64,000 nucleotides of DNA from Arthrobacter cryoconiti (lineage in GTDB: Bacteria; Actinomycetota; Actinomycetes; Actinomycetales; Micrococcaceae): the NCBI RefSeq assembly GCF_020905375.1, contig NZ_JAJJBU010000004.1, positions 62,001-126,000 of the forward strand, written 5' to 3'. Position numbers and translations under genes: made by a program. Positions 50,726 to 60,126 of this stretch are shown in pieces. The number at the start of each line of letters is the position of its first letter. The first letter of the stretch is position 1. The notes under the pieces are model-generated. The model was not told the origin of the DNA. It made no database searches and worked only from the letters and a program-made list of their open reading frames with translations.

Positions 50726-50773
50726 GTAATCGAATGATTACTTAATTATCGAACTTAGTTATCAACTGATAAC
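50726..50773. promoter_or_regulatory. Two matching TetR operators between exporter and repressor genes
   Basis: GTAATCGAATGATTAC (50726-50741) and GTTATCAACTGATAAC (50758-50773) fit one pattern, GTWATC-N4-GATWAC, each with perfect arms. Their centres are 32 bp apart, about three helical turns, so two dimers would bind the same DNA face. The second site abuts the tetR ATG (50774), implying a leaderless mRNA and autoregulation. Confidence 0.7.
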
Positions 50774-51460
50774 ATGTCAAGTGTGGCCATCAAAAAAGTC
50801 GAAAATGTACCGACACCCCGGATGCCGGCGTCCGAGCGGCGCGAGCTGATCTTAGGCGCCGCGACGGTCGTCTTTGGCGAGCGTGGATATGCGGGAGCCA
50901 CGACGGACCAAGTGGCCCGTGCTGCAGCCATCAGCCAGCCCTACGTGGTGCGTATGTTCGGCACCAAAGAGAATCTGTTTCTGGAGGCCATGGACCGGGC
51001 GCTTGCGAAGCTCTTCACTCAGTTTCGTGCTGTCATTGCCGCCTACGACGCCGGAGAACTGGGCGTGCAAGTAGCTGAGTTGGACGGGGATCTTCTAGGC
51101 ACCAGGGCGGGAGAGCTTACGGGCCTACTAGCGCGTGCTTATGCCGACCTGATCCAGGACCGTGGCATCTTAATGGTGCTCATGCAGTCGTTCGTCACTG
51201 GACACGAACCGGTGATCGGCCCCCGTGCGCGAGCGGCATTTTTGGCACTTTACCGTCTAGTTTGCGACGAGGCTGGCCTGGGTTCGCAGGAGGCCAGCGA
51301 TTTCCTGGCCCAAGGCATGCTCATGAACACTCTCATCAGCTTGCGGCTACCTGAATTCTACGGATCGGATGCCACCGCCGATGACCTCCTTGAATGCACG
51401 CTAAAGTCCAAGCTGAGCATCGTACTATCCGCCAATCGGAACCAATCGACCCCGAACTGA
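50774..51460 (+). CDS. TetR/AcrR-family repressor of the adjacent exporter
   Basis: A 228-residue regulator with a TetR DNA-binding domain (RRELILGAATVVFGERGYAG, TTDQVARAAAISQPYVVRMF, GTKENLFLEAMDRALAKLF) and a helical ligand domain. The ATG at 50774 immediately follows operator 2 and has no ribosome site. The promoter is shared with the divergent DHA2 exporter, the usual QacR-like layout in which drug binding releases both genes. The ligand is unknown. Confidence 0.9.
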   Translation: MSSVAIKKVENVPTPRMPASERRELILGAATVVFGERGYAGATTDQVARAAAISQPYVVRMFGTKENLFLEAMDRALAKLFTQFRAVIAAYDAGELGVQVAELDGDLLGTRAGELTGLLARAYADLIQDRGILMVLMQSFVTGHEPVIGPRARAAFLALYRLVCDEAGLGSQEASDFLAQGMLMNTLISLRLPEFYGSDATADDLLECTLKSKLSIVLSANRNQSTPN

Positions 51461-51553
51461 CCCACCCTTGTGCAGCATTGATTCACCTGCCGTTCACGTA
51501 AACTGTGGGCTCTTTCATAGGGCAAGAGGGCTTCTCTCTGGTTCACTTGATAC

Positions 51554-52447
51554 ATGACAACGACATTTACAATCGCCGTTTCTGGCACCGATGACCAGAA
51601 AATCGCAGCCCCGGCCGCTGCAACATCCGCACACCGCCTCGTCGCTCTCGACGTGGATGGAACCTTAGTTGACCATGACGGCAACATGAGCGACGCCGTT
51701 CGTTTGGCAGCCCGCGCCGTGGTGGAGGCTGGACACGAGGTCATCATCGCCACCGGACGTTCTCTAGGCGCAGTGCTGCCCGTAGTTGAGCAGGTGGGGC
51801 TGGTTAGTGGCTATGCAGTCTGTTCCAACGGTGGTGTGACACTAAGGCTGGATCCATCCTTGGAACTTGGCTACGAGATCATCAACCGTGAGACTTTTAG
51901 CCCCCGCGCAGCCCTCACCACATTGCGGGAGAAGATTCCAGGTGCGCGTTTTGCGGTGGAGGATGCCAACGGCAACTTTCTCTCCACTTCCCGTTTTCAA
52001 GACCCTAGCTTTGGCATCATGGCCCGCGGCGTTGACTTTCACCACCTCTTAGAAGCGCAGGCAGTACGAGTGGTGGTCAACAGTGCTGAAGCGAGCACAG
52101 CCGAGTTCACAGCTGCCATCGAAGCTGCCGGACTGCAGGGCGTCACCTATGCCGTTGGGTGGAGCGCCTGGCTGGATATTGCCGCCGCCGGCATCACGAA
52201 GGCCACAGCGCTGGAAAAGCTGCGGGCCCATTTAGGCATTCACACCTCCCGGACAGTGGCGGTAGGCGACGGGTCAAATGACATAGAAATGCTGCGCTGG
52301 GCCAACCGAGGCGTGGCCATGGGCCAGGCGGAAGCCCATATTCAGGCTGCTGCTAACGAAGTTACGGCATCCGTCTACGACGACGGTGCCGCAACAGTCC
52401 TGCACAGCATCCTCAACCCCCACCCTGCCAACGCTCGGTTACTTTAG
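51554..52447 (+). CDS. HAD-superfamily Cof-type phosphatase
   Basis: A 297-residue HAD-IIB hydrolase with a roughly 25-residue non-conserved N-terminus. Motif I is VALDVDGTLVDHDG, motif II VIIATGRSLG, motif III ITKATALEKLRA (Lys), motif IV VAVGDGSNDIEMLRWANRG. It resembles the phosphatase at 30755 in type but is clearly a different paralogue. It probably acts on a small sugar phosphate or cofactor. Its last codons (PANARLL) fall in the first copy of a 32-bp-period repeat. Confidence 0.88.
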   Translation: MTTTFTIAVSGTDDQKIAAPAAATSAHRLVALDVDGTLVDHDGNMSDAVRLAARAVVEAGHEVIIATGRSLGAVLPVVEQVGLVSGYAVCSNGGVTLRLDPSLELGYEIINRETFSPRAALTTLREKIPGARFAVEDANGNFLSTSRFQDPSFGIMARGVDFHHLLEAQAVRVVVNSAEASTAEFTAAIEAAGLQGVTYAVGWSAWLDIAAAGITKATALEKLRAHLGIHTSRTVAVGDGSNDIEMLRWANRGVAMGQAEAHIQAAANEVTASVYDDGAATVLHSILNPHPANARLL

Positions 52448-52522
52448 GGCCACTTTCTGCCAACGCTCCCTCACCTTTGGGGGTGTTTTGGCCAACGCTC
52501 CCGCAATGTGGGGATCAGCTTG
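52427..52522. repeat. Three degenerate 32-bp-period repeats at the end of the HAD gene
   Basis: GCCAACGCTC occurs at 52427, 52459 and 52491, exactly 32 bp apart; units 2 and 3 share GCCAACGCTCCC. Between cores the sequence is loosely similar (T-rich, GGGG-containing). It is intergenic except for the first unit, which encodes the HAD C-terminus. Confidence 0.7.
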
Positions 52523-52544
52523 ATTCCCTAGGATGCGGCACGAA

Positions 52545-52578
52545 GAAGGACGGCACCCCAGTGGAGGCACCGTCCTTC
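52545..52578 (-). terminator. Terminator of the pyrophosphatase gene
   Basis: GAAGGACGG (52545-52553) pairs with CCGTCCTTC (52570-52578) around a 16-nt loop, 30 bp past the ppa stop on the minus strand. It may also end the convergent HAD transcript. Confidence 0.65.
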
Positions 52579-52608
52579 CTCGTTCACAATACTGTTCGCA
52601 ATAAGGGT

Positions 52609-53097
52609 TTAGTGCTCTTGCGTCCCAAAGCGCTTGATGGATGCTTCCAGCTCGGCCTCTGCGCCCGCACGGTCAGACCAGCCGTCTGCCTTGACCCACT
52701 TACCGGGCTCCAGATCCTTGTAGGAAGTAAAGAAGTGCTCGATTTCCTTGAGTAGGAAAGGGTCCAAGTCGCTGGCTTCTTGGATGTGATCGAAGCGTTT
52801 GTCGGCAGGCACACACAAGAGCTTTGCGTCTCCGCCAGCTTCGTCGTCCATGTTGAAAATTGCGATGGGACGGGCTTCCATGACAATTCCGGGGAACAGG
52901 TCGACGTCGGGGTACCAGACTAACGCGTCCAGAGGGTCGCCATCCTCGCCGAGGGTATTATCAAAAAAGCCGTAATGCGCGGGGTATTGCATGGAGGTGA
53001 AGAGCACACGATCCAGGCGCACGCGGCCGGTCTCGTGGTCGACTTCGTACTTGACGCGTGATCCACGCGGGATCTCAATGGTGACGTCGTGCTTCAT
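52609..53097 (-). CDS. ppa: Inorganic pyrophosphatase
   Basis: A 162-residue family I pyrophosphatase. It starts [20 protein letters not shown] and has the signature [12 protein letters not shown] (the D-G-D-P-L-D-A metal ligands), [18 protein letters not shown] and [19 protein letters not shown]. It hydrolyses pyrophosphate in the cytoplasm and pulls biosynthetic reactions forward. It diverges from dacB, as is common in actinobacteria. The 261-bp gap to dacB holds a 9-bp microsatellite and no gene. Confidence 0.96.
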   Translation of the reverse strand: MKHDVTIEIPRGSRVKYEVDHETGRVRLDRVLFTSMQYPAHYGFFDNTLGEDGDPLDALVWYPDVDLFPGIVMEARPIAIFNMDDEAGGDAKLLCVPADKRFDHIQEASDLDPFLLKEIEHFFTSYKDLEPGKWVKADGWSDRAGAEAELEASIKRFGTQEH

Positions 53098-53135
53098 CTA
53101 GTGCTCCTGATCATGTTGGCGGCCCTGTCTAGGCT

Positions 53136-53167
53136 GTGCTGGTCGTGCTGGTCGTGCTGGTCGTGCT
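53136..53167. repeat. 9-bp microsatellite upstream of ppa
   Basis: GTGCTGGTC is repeated three times from 53136 to 53162 with a partial fourth copy. It lies in the divergent ppa-dacB promoter region, 39 bp from the ppa start. Confidence 0.85.
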
Positions 53168-53358
53168 GTGCTGCTGGTGCGGCGACGGTGGCGCGGCCGC
53201 AAGCGTCCCATCGCGTAAACTAATCTCCATATCAGGATATAGGCCGACATTGCTGGGCCGAAACTCTGCCACTTTCCACCCGAGTCATTTGGCCGGGAGT
53301 AAATCTGCCTGTGCGCCGTGACTGCCGGGCCCCGCCATGAACAGGAAACAGCCGCTGT

Positions 53359-54753
53359 ATGGGACGCACGTCAAGAACCGTGACGAGTGCACTGTTGGTG
53401 CTTGCTCTAGCTGCGATCACGGTCCCGGTGGGTATCAACCTGGTCCCGGTGCTGCTGGCGAATGAGCCGGCGGTCGTGAGCGTCCTCCCCGCAGCTCAGT
53501 TAGCACCCACTTCCCTGAGCGCCATTCAGGGGATTTCCTCGGTCTCGCCGCAGGCTCCTCTTCCCGATCCCGCACAGTTGGCGAAGGACCTCAATACTGC
53601 GCTGGCGTTCGACGGCGGTACGTTTAGCGCGCAGGTCAGTGACGCCATCACAGGCCAGACTCTCTACAGCAAGGACGGCGAGGAGCCGGGCATACCGGCG
53701 TCGAACTTGAAACTGCTCACCTCGGCTGCGGCGCTGAAATCGCTTGGCGCCACCACACGCATGAGCACCACGGTCTTGGCGGGGACGACGCCGGGGAGCC
53801 TGGTGCTGCGAGCTGGCGGGGACGCGATGCTGGCTGAGGGCGAGAGCAAACCCTCCGCCGTGATGGGCCATGCCGGCCTCGAAACGCTGGCCCGGGAAAC
53901 CGCCGTCGCACTAGCAAAAACAGGAACTGCGGGACCTGTCACCTTGTCCATTGACGATTCCCTCTTTAGCGGTCCGGCGCTGAATCCGGGCTGGGATATC
54001 GAAGACGTCAATGCCGGGGAGATCGCCCCGATTTACCCCATGGCTCTTTACGCGGGAAGGACGGCACCAAACCAGCCGGCACCGCGTCCGGTGGACTCCG
54101 GTATTGCCGTGGCTACAGCTTTCGCCGCAGCGTTGGAAAAGGCGGGGGTCGCCACCACGGGTACCATCACACGCACCTCGACCGCCACGGACAACGTATT
54201 GGCCAAGGTGGAATCGGCGACAGTCGCCGCACAAGTGCAGTATCTACTCGTCGAATCAGATAATTACCTAGCTGAAGTGATGGGCCGGCTGGTGGCTGTG
54301 AAAGAAAAGCAACCGGGAAGCGCTGTTGGAGCCACCAAAGCCGTCCGCAGCGTCCTCACGGGGTTAGGACTGTCTTTAGACGCGGTGACCATGGTGGACA
54401 ATTGCGGGTTGGCGCTAGGGAATTTGATCAGCGCCCACGATCTTGTCAAAACTGTTTCTCTCCTGCTCGCGAGTGAGGGAACTGACGTGGGCCAGGCCGT
54501 GGCCGGCTTGCCGATCGCAGGATTGAATGGGACCTTGAACGGGCGATTCGCTTCGGCTCCTTCATTATCGGCCGCCGGAGTAGTCCGGGCGAAAACGGGG
54601 ACGTTGCGCACGGTCTCCGCCTTGAGCGGGTATGTGCTCAACGCCCAGGGGCGGTTGCTGGTGTTCTCCATCATGGGCAACAACCTGACTGCTGGGCCGG
54701 CATCCGCCATCCCCACCATCGACGCTGCCGCAACTGTTCTAGCCAAGAGCTAG
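53359..54753 (+). CDS. dacB: D-alanyl-D-alanine carboxypeptidase/endopeptidase (PBP4 type)
   Basis: A 464-residue secreted or membrane-anchored penicillin-binding protein. An N-terminal hydrophobic segment (ALLVLALAAITVPVGINLVP) acts as signal or anchor. The three catalytic motifs are SNLK (S115-K118), SDN (S300-N302) and KTG (K412). The large insert after SxxK marks the S13/PBP4 family, which trims and cleaves peptidoglycan cross-links outside the membrane. First gene of the cell-wall/tilS/hpt/ftsH block, 57 bp from the metalloprotease gene. Confidence 0.93.
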   Translation: MGRTSRTVTSALLVLALAAITVPVGINLVPVLLANEPAVVSVLPAAQLAPTSLSAIQGISSVSPQAPLPDPAQLAKDLNTALAFDGGTFSAQVSDAITGQTLYSKDGEEPGIPASNLKLLTSAAALKSLGATTRMSTTVLAGTTPGSLVLRAGGDAMLAEGESKPSAVMGHAGLETLARETAVALAKTGTAGPVTLSIDDSLFSGPALNPGWDIEDVNAGEIAPIYPMALYAGRTAPNQPAPRPVDSGIAVATAFAAALEKAGVATTGTITRTSTATDNVLAKVESATVAAQVQYLLVESDNYLAEVMGRLVAVKEKQPGSAVGATKAVRSVLTGLGLSLDAVTMVDNCGLALGNLISAHDLVKTVSLLLASEGTDVGQAVAGLPIAGLNGTLNGRFASAPSLSAAGVVRAKTGTLRTVSALSGYVLNAQGRLLVFSIMGNNLTAGPASAIPTIDAAATVLAKS

Positions 54754-54810
54754 CTCCAGGACTTAGCCGTTTGCGGCGCACTTGGGTTAGCGTGCGAGAA
54801 ATGTGATCTG

Positions 54811-56013
54811 ATGGGAAACATGAGCCCGCAATCGAGTGCACCGACATCCCCCTCTGCCACTGCTGGAATGGTCAATTGGGAGCTAGCCGCCGCTACCGCG
54901 GCGAAACTTTCCCCAGCAGGTCCGGTAATGACGGGCGTAGAAATTGCCAAAGCGGTGGAGAATCTGCATCTCATGGCCGAAAAATCCGTCCAGCACGTTC
55001 ATCAGATCAGTAAGTTGGATGCTGCACACGATCTGCGCGACTCCGAAGTGCTGGTGGTGGACCGTGCCTCGTGGGCCAAGGCCAATACACAAAGCTTCGC
55101 CGTCATGATGGACCCCATCATGGGTGCTCTGGCGGCCAAGGCGGCCACGACACAGAAAGGCACCGGACCCGCCGCTGTGGGTTCTACGATCACTGGTGCT
55201 CAACTGGGTGCCGCGCTCGCATTTCTTTCCAGCAAGGTCTTGGGCCAGTACGATCCCTTTTCCGCGCTAGGGCAACATGGGGGCAACAGCGCTGCCAGCG
55301 GTGTTGCCCCAACAGCGCCCGGCGGACGGTTGCTGCTGGTGGCGCCAAACATCATCACCGTGGAGCGCGAACTAAAAGTTGATACGAGCGACTTTCGCTT
55401 GTGGGTGTGCCTCCATGAACAAACGCACAGAGTGCAGTTCGCCGCCGCACCGTGGCTACGCCACTACATGCTCGGCGAAATCGAAAAGCTCGGCGGGTTG
55501 CTGGTCGGAGATTCGGATAATCTAGGCGAGCGGATTCGCCAGGCAGCCAAGTCGCTGGGCGGACAAATCGGCAAGGGTGATCACAAAGGATCCGGCGAGC
55601 CGGACCAGCAAGGCGAAAATGTGCCGAGCCGTGGCGGCGTCTTGGACTTACTTTCGGACCCCGCACAAATGGCGGCGCTTTCCCAAGTTACCGCAGTCAT
55701 GAGCCTGCTCGAAGGCCATGCCAACGTGGTCATGGACGGCGTGGACCAGCAGATAGTACCGTCGGTGCGCACCATCCGGCAGCGTTTTAACAGCCGAGGC
55801 AAGGACCGGGGCGTCATCGAGAAGTTCATTAGAAACCTCATGGGCCTCGATGCAAAAATGCGTCAATACAGTGATGGCGCGAAATTTGTCCGCGAGGTGG
55901 TGGCGCTGGTTGGCATGGATGGTTTTAATACCGTCTGGCGACAGGAGGGAAACCTCCCTACAGAAGCTGAAATCCACAGTGCCCGCCTGTGGGTGGACCG
56001 GATGGGGCTATAG
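54811..56013 (+). CDS. DUF2342 zinc metalloprotease-like protein (F420-biosynthesis-associated family)
   Basis: A 400-residue protein with a zincin motif HEQTH at residues 202-206 (LWVCLHEQTHRVQFAAAPWL) and the conserved EGHANVVMDGV segment, probably the third zinc ligand (Glu). The family is annotated as coenzyme F420 biosynthesis-associated or DUF2342 and sits between dacB and tilS in many actinobacteria. The proteolytic target is unknown, and the link to F420 is only nominal. It ends 3 bp before tilS. Confidence 0.88.
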   Translation: MGNMSPQSSAPTSPSATAGMVNWELAAATAAKLSPAGPVMTGVEIAKAVENLHLMAEKSVQHVHQISKLDAAHDLRDSEVLVVDRASWAKANTQSFAVMMDPIMGALAAKAATTQKGTGPAAVGSTITGAQLGAALAFLSSKVLGQYDPFSALGQHGGNSAASGVAPTAPGGRLLLVAPNIITVERELKVDTSDFRLWVCLHEQTHRVQFAAAPWLRHYMLGEIEKLGGLLVGDSDNLGERIRQAAKSLGGQIGKGDHKGSGEPDQQGENVPSRGGVLDLLSDPAQMAALSQVTAVMSLLEGHANVVMDGVDQQIVPSVRTIRQRFNSRGKDRGVIEKFIRNLMGLDAKMRQYSDGAKFVREVVALVGMDGFNTVWRQEGNLPTEAEIHSARLWVDRMGL

Positions 56014-56016
56014 ATC

Positions 56017-57114
56017 GTGGGATCTGAGAACGGCACGGCGCCGAGTCTTCCTCGCCGTCGGCTGGATCCAACGGTGGGCAAGGCCCGCAAAATGGTGGCT
56101 GAACTATTGGGACTGTCCACAACCGGAAAGTACACTCCAACACAGCACCCGCCGCTAGTTCTGGTGGGATGCAGCGGTGGTCCGGATTCCCTTGCGCTGG
56201 CTGCTGTCACCGCGTTCTTCGCTAGCCGTGGCGAGATCCAAGTGGGCGCCGTCGTCGTCGATCATCAAATGCAGGCCGGCAGCGCGGAAGTTGCCCAGCG
56301 CACGGCTGGCCAGTTGCGCAGCCTTGGCCTGGACCCGGTCCGGGTGAGCCAGGTGGAAGTGGAAAACCGCGGAGACGGACCAGAAGCCGCAGCACGAGCG
56401 GCACGCTTTACCGCGTTGGAAGAGGCTGCCAGGGATCTTGGCGCCGAGACGGTGCTGCTGGCTCACACCCAAAACGATCAGGCCGAATCAGTGTTGCTCG
56501 GCCTGGCGCGGGGTTCAGGCCCCCGATCGCTGGCTGGTATGCGAGAACGTCGTGGTCTATATGCCCGGCCTTTCCTAGGACTGCGCCGTGATGAGACATT
56601 GGCCATATGTGAGGCGCTGGATCTAGATCCGTGGCACGATCCTGCAAACAGCGATGAGAATTATTTGCGCGTACGTGTGCGCCATACTGTTTTGCCGTTT
56701 CTGCGGGCTGAGCTTGGTCCGGCTGTCACCGAGTCGCTGGCCCGCACCGCCTCAATCCTTGGCCACGATGCAGACTTCCTCGATGAGCTTGCAAGTGAGC
56801 AATACGCACGCATTAGCGAACATGTGCCCGCTTCGCAGGCCGATGACGCGCAAGTGCGATTGAACGAAGAGGCGTTGCGGGCGCTGGCCCCGGCCCTGCG
56901 AATGAGGGTCTTGGCACTGGCCGTGGTCGAACTGGGTGGGCTGCAGCCCAGCTATGAGAGGCTGGTTGGTGCCGCATCGCTACTGGAACGCAAGGGCTCG
57001 GCAGGTCCTGTGCAAATGGCGGGAAAAGTCAGTGTTTGGCGAATTTCACGCGCTAAGGGCGTTCTCCAAGATGCGTCAGGCTATGGGAAGCTAGTCTTTA
57101 GACGCAGTCCTTAG
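56017..57114 (+). CDS. tilS: tRNA(Ile)-lysidine synthetase
   Basis: A 365-residue PP-loop ATPase. The ATP motif is GCSGGPDSLAL near residues 48-58, and the catalytic region includes LAHTQNDQAESVLLGLARGSG and NSDENYLRVRVRHTVLPFLR. It converts cytidine 34 of tRNA-Ile(CAU) to lysidine, changing codon reading from AUG to AUA. The short actinobacterial form lacks the full C-terminal domain. GTG start at 56017, 3 bp after the DUF2342 stop. Confidence 0.93.
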   Translation: MGSENGTAPSLPRRRLDPTVGKARKMVAELLGLSTTGKYTPTQHPPLVLVGCSGGPDSLALAAVTAFFASRGEIQVGAVVVDHQMQAGSAEVAQRTAGQLRSLGLDPVRVSQVEVENRGDGPEAAARAARFTALEEAARDLGAETVLLAHTQNDQAESVLLGLARGSGPRSLAGMRERRGLYARPFLGLRRDETLAICEALDLDPWHDPANSDENYLRVRVRHTVLPFLRAELGPAVTESLARTASILGHDADFLDELASEQYARISEHVPASQADDAQVRLNEEALRALAPALRMRVLALAVVELGGLQPSYERLVGAASLLERKGSAGPVQMAGKVSVWRISRAKGVLQDASGYGKLVFRRSP

Positions 57115-57177
57115 ACGCTGCTGGAAATAGTAATCGTAAGTAAGTCAGTCATAAACCTTCACATTCAGGAGCCATTG

Positions 57178-57729
57178 GTGGATTCACAAGACGTCCAAGC
57201 CGATCTCAAGCACGTTCTCTACACCAAAGAGCAGATCCAGGGCCGGGTAGCGGAACTGGCAGCACAAATCGATGCGGACTACGCCGGTCGTGACGTTCTG
57301 CTCGTAGGCGTGCTCAAGGGTGCGGTGATGGTCATGGCCGATCTCTCCCGCGCACTGCACAGTCACGTAACCATGGACTGGATGGCCGTATCTTCCTACG
57401 GTTCCGGTACCCAGTCATCCGGAGTGGTTCGTATCTTGAAGGATCTGGAGACGGACCTCATGGGCAAGCACGTGCTGATCGTTGAGGACATCATCGATTC
57501 AGGTCTGACCTTGTCCTGGCTCAAAGCGAACCTCATTTCGCGCGGGCCAGCCTCGGTGGAGATCTGCGCACTTCTGCGCAAGCCCGACGCCGCCAAGGTT
57601 GAGATCGACGTCAAGTACGTTGGCTATGAGATCCCCAGTGAATTCGTTGTCGGCTACGGCCTGGACTTTGCCGAGAAGTACCGCAACCTGGACTTCATTG
57701 GTACGCTCGCGCCGCATATTTACGAGTAG
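57178..57729 (+). CDS. hpt: Hypoxanthine phosphoribosyltransferase
   Basis: A 183-residue type I phosphoribosyltransferase with the PRPP motif VLIVEDIIDSGLTLSWL, the PPi loop LLVGVLKGAVMVMADL and the C-terminal YVVGYGLDFAEKYRNL hood of bacterial Hpt. It salvages hypoxanthine and guanine to nucleotides. The GTG at 57178 is 6 nt after AGGAG; the TTG directly before it is too close. Conserved order tilS-hpt-ftsH. Confidence 0.95.
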   Translation: MDSQDVQADLKHVLYTKEQIQGRVAELAAQIDADYAGRDVLLVGVLKGAVMVMADLSRALHSHVTMDWMAVSSYGSGTQSSGVVRILKDLETDLMGKHVLIVEDIIDSGLTLSWLKANLISRGPASVEICALLRKPDAAKVEIDVKYVGYEIPSEFVVGYGLDFAEKYRNLDFIGTLAPHIYE

Positions 57730-57764
57730 TTCTTGGTAGAGAGCGCATAAATTTTTTGCCTGCG

Positions 57765-57834
57765 CCCGTCTCTGCTGTGCGCGCATGTTTGAACATTTGA
57801 ACAGGCGCGCACAGCAGAAACGGGTGCATTTTTT
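57765..57834 (+). terminator. Terminator after hpt
   Basis: TCTGCTGTGCGCGC (57771-57784) pairs perfectly with GCGCGCACAGCAGA (57805-57818); beyond one mismatch CCCGT (57765) pairs with ACGGG (57820). A T-run follows at 57829-57834. ftsH must therefore have its own promoter in 57835-58007; TTGCAC (57894) and TTGTAG (57917) with 17-bp spacing are one candidate. Confidence 0.82.
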
Positions 57835-58007
57835 CTTAGCGTTTCTAGAAATGCGTTATGCCCAGAGGGAACTATTGGCCGTTCCCGTACGTGTTGCACT
57901 CTGAACGGTGTAAAACTTGTAGCGCGCGCGTGCGGCTTAGTTTGTCTGCCGCAGTTCGTTTTTTCACATTTGGTTGAGCGGGAGGGACGGGGCCAGGCCC
58001 CGAACAC

Positions 58008-60116
58008 ATGAAAGTCAAGAAACTCTTCAAGGGTCCATTTATCTGGATCATTGTGGTGGTTGTCCTCATCGCGGCCGCTATGGCCACATTGACCGGCGGC
58101 GGCCCGAGCAAGATCAACACTTCAGACGCTTTGACTTTGCTCAAGAGCGACAAAGTGGTTTCCGCTAAGGTCTTTGGTTCTGAAGGCCGAGTGGACATGG
58201 TCCTCAAAGACGATTTCACTCCCGCCAACGGCAGCAACGTCGGAAAGAACGTGCAGTTCTTCTTTGGTGGCTACCGGGCTACGACCATGGTGGAAGCCAT
58301 TGATAATGCGAAGCTCACCACCTTCGATGACCAGCCTGCGTCCAATAACTTTTGGTCGAGCATACTTTCTTTGCTCATTCCGTTCGTACTGATCGGACTG
58401 ATCTTCTGGTTCCTGTTCTCCCGCATGCAAGGCGGCGGATCCAAGGTCATGCAGTTTGGCAAGTCCAAGGCGAAGTTGATCACTAAGGACAACCCGCAGG
58501 TGACATTCGACGACGTCGCTGGAGCCGACGAGGCCGTCGAAGAACTGCATGAAATCAAGGATTTCTTGCAGGATCCTGCCAAGTTCACCGCCGTGGGAGC
58601 CAAGATTCCCAAGGGTGTTCTGCTCTATGGCCCTCCCGGAACCGGTAAAACTCTCCTGGCGCGTGCAGTGGCGGGTGAAGCGGGTGTGCCGTTTTACTCG
58701 ATTTCCGGCTCAGACTTTGTTGAAATGTTTGTTGGTGTGGGAGCTTCGCGTGTCCGCGACCTCTTCGAGCAGGCCAAGAACAACTCTCCGGCCATCATTT
58801 TTGTTGACGAGATCGACGCCGTGGGCCGCCACCGCGGGGCCGGTATTGGTGGGGGAAATGACGAACGCGAGCAGACACTGAACCAACTCCTGGTGGAAAT
58901 GGACGGCTTCGACGTCAAGACAAACGTCATCCTGATCGCCGCGACCAACCGGCCAGACGTACTGGACCCCGCGCTGCTACGCCCGGGTCGTTTTGATCGA
59001 CAAATCCCTGTCGAGGCTCCGGACCGTCTGGGCCGTGAGCAAATCCTGGCCGTGCATGCAAAGGGCAAGCCGTTGGCTCCCGGTGTGGACCTGAACGCAG
59101 TGGCTAAGAAGACGCCTGGTTACACCGGCGCCGACCTGGCCAATGTTCTTAACGAAGCAGCGCTGCTGACCGCCCGCTCCAACGCCCAGCTCATCGATGA
59201 CCGGGCACTGGACGAGTCGATTGACCGGGTCATGGGTGGACCGCAAAAGCGCACCCGTGTCCAAAAGGAACGCGACCGTAAACTCACCGCCTACCATGAA
59301 GGCGGTCACGCTTTGGTGGCTGCTGCGCTCCACAATGCTCCGCCAGTGACGAAGGTCACCATCTTGCCCCGTGGTCGCGCTGGCGGCTACACCATGGTGG
59401 TCCCGGATGAGGACCCTCAGGGATACTCCCGCAATGAATTGCTTGACCGTATGGCGTGGGCCATGGGTGGCCGTGCCGCGGAGGAGATTGTCTTCCACGA
59501 CCCCACCACTGGCGCTTCAAGCGACATTGAACAAGCTACATCCACGGCTCGGCGAATGGTGACCGAGTTTGGCATGAGCGAACGCGTTGGCACCATCAAG
59601 GTTCATGGCGGTGGCGGGGATCCCATGTCCGGACGAGGCGGGGAGGCTGCATCCATCATTTCTAACCAGCTCGCTGCCATGGTCGATGATGAAGTCCGAC
59701 GTCTCCTCGACGAGGCCCACGACGAGGCTCATCACGTTCTCACCGTCAACCGTGAGATCTTGGACAGGATCGCACTGGAACTGCTGGAGCGAGAGACCTT
59801 GAATCAGGCAGATGTTGCCAGGCTCACAGCTGACGTTCAAAAACCCGTCGTGCGCCCCATCTGGTTGTCCAAGCAAACTCGACCGGTCCAGCACATTGCC
59901 CCTGTACAGTCCAGCCGGGAATTGGCGCAGATCGCTGGCGCCGCGGCTGCTGCTGCACTAGCGGAGACGGAAAATCAGGACCAGACATTGCCTCCTGCGG
60001 AGGCTCGCCCGGCCGTTGAGCGTCCTTATGACAGCGGGATTCCAGGAAATGAGCACCAGCGCCCATCAGGGACAGCGAGCTCAGACTCCGGAACAGATAC
60101 CCCGCTGGACGGCTAA
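58008..60116 (+). CDS. ftsH: ATP-dependent zinc metalloprotease FtsH
   Basis: A 702-residue AAA protease anchored by two membrane helices (residues about 9-27 and 115-135) flanking an extracytoplasmic domain. Walker A is GPPGTGKT near 208, Walker [13 protein letters not shown], the second region of homology [20 protein letters not shown], and the zinc site HEGGH at 430-434 (Gly at the third position, where E. coli has Ala). The C-terminal 80 residues are a non-conserved Ala/Glu/Pro tail. It degrades misfolded and regulatory membrane proteins. It leads the folate cluster and ends 10 bp before folE. Confidence 0.96.
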   Translation: MKVKKLFKGPFIWIIVVVVLIAAAMATLTGGGPSKINTSDALTLLKSDKVVSAKVFGSEGRVDMVLKDDFTPANGSNVGKNVQFFFGGYRATTMVEAIDNAKLTTFDDQPASNNFWSSILSLLIPFVLIGLIFWFLFSRMQGGGSKVMQFGKSKAKLITKDNPQVTFDDVAGADEAVEELHEIKDFLQDPAKFTAVGAKIPKGVLLYGPPGTGKTLLARAVAGEAGVPFYSISGSDFVEMFVGVGASRVRDLFEQAKNNSPAIIFVDEIDAVGRHRGAGIGGGNDEREQTLNQLLVEMDGFDVKTNVILIAATNRPDVLDPALLRPGRFDRQIPVEAPDRLGREQILAVHAKGKPLAPGVDLNAVAKKTPGYTGADLANVLNEAALLTARSNAQLIDDRALDESIDRVMGGPQKRTRVQKERDRKLTAYHEGGHALVAAALHNAPPVTKVTILPRGRAGGYTMVVPDEDPQGYSRNELLDRMAWAMGGRAAEEIVFHDPTTGASSDIEQATSTARRMVTEFGMSERVGTIKVHGGGGDPMSGRGGEAASIISNQLAAMVDDEVRRLLDEAHDEAHHVLTVNREILDRIALELLERETLNQADVARLTADVQKPVVRPIWLSKQTRPVQHIAPVQSSRELAQIAGAAAAAALAETENQDQTLPPAEARPAVERPYDSGIPGNEHQRPSGTASSDSGTDTPLDG

Positions 60117-60126
60117 GCTGTCTGCT

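Noticed and set aside
53218-53358. Possible short gene or operator between ppa and dacB (CATATCAGGATATAG)
   Set aside because: The imperfect symmetry is short, and the small open frames there lack ribosome sites and conserved features.
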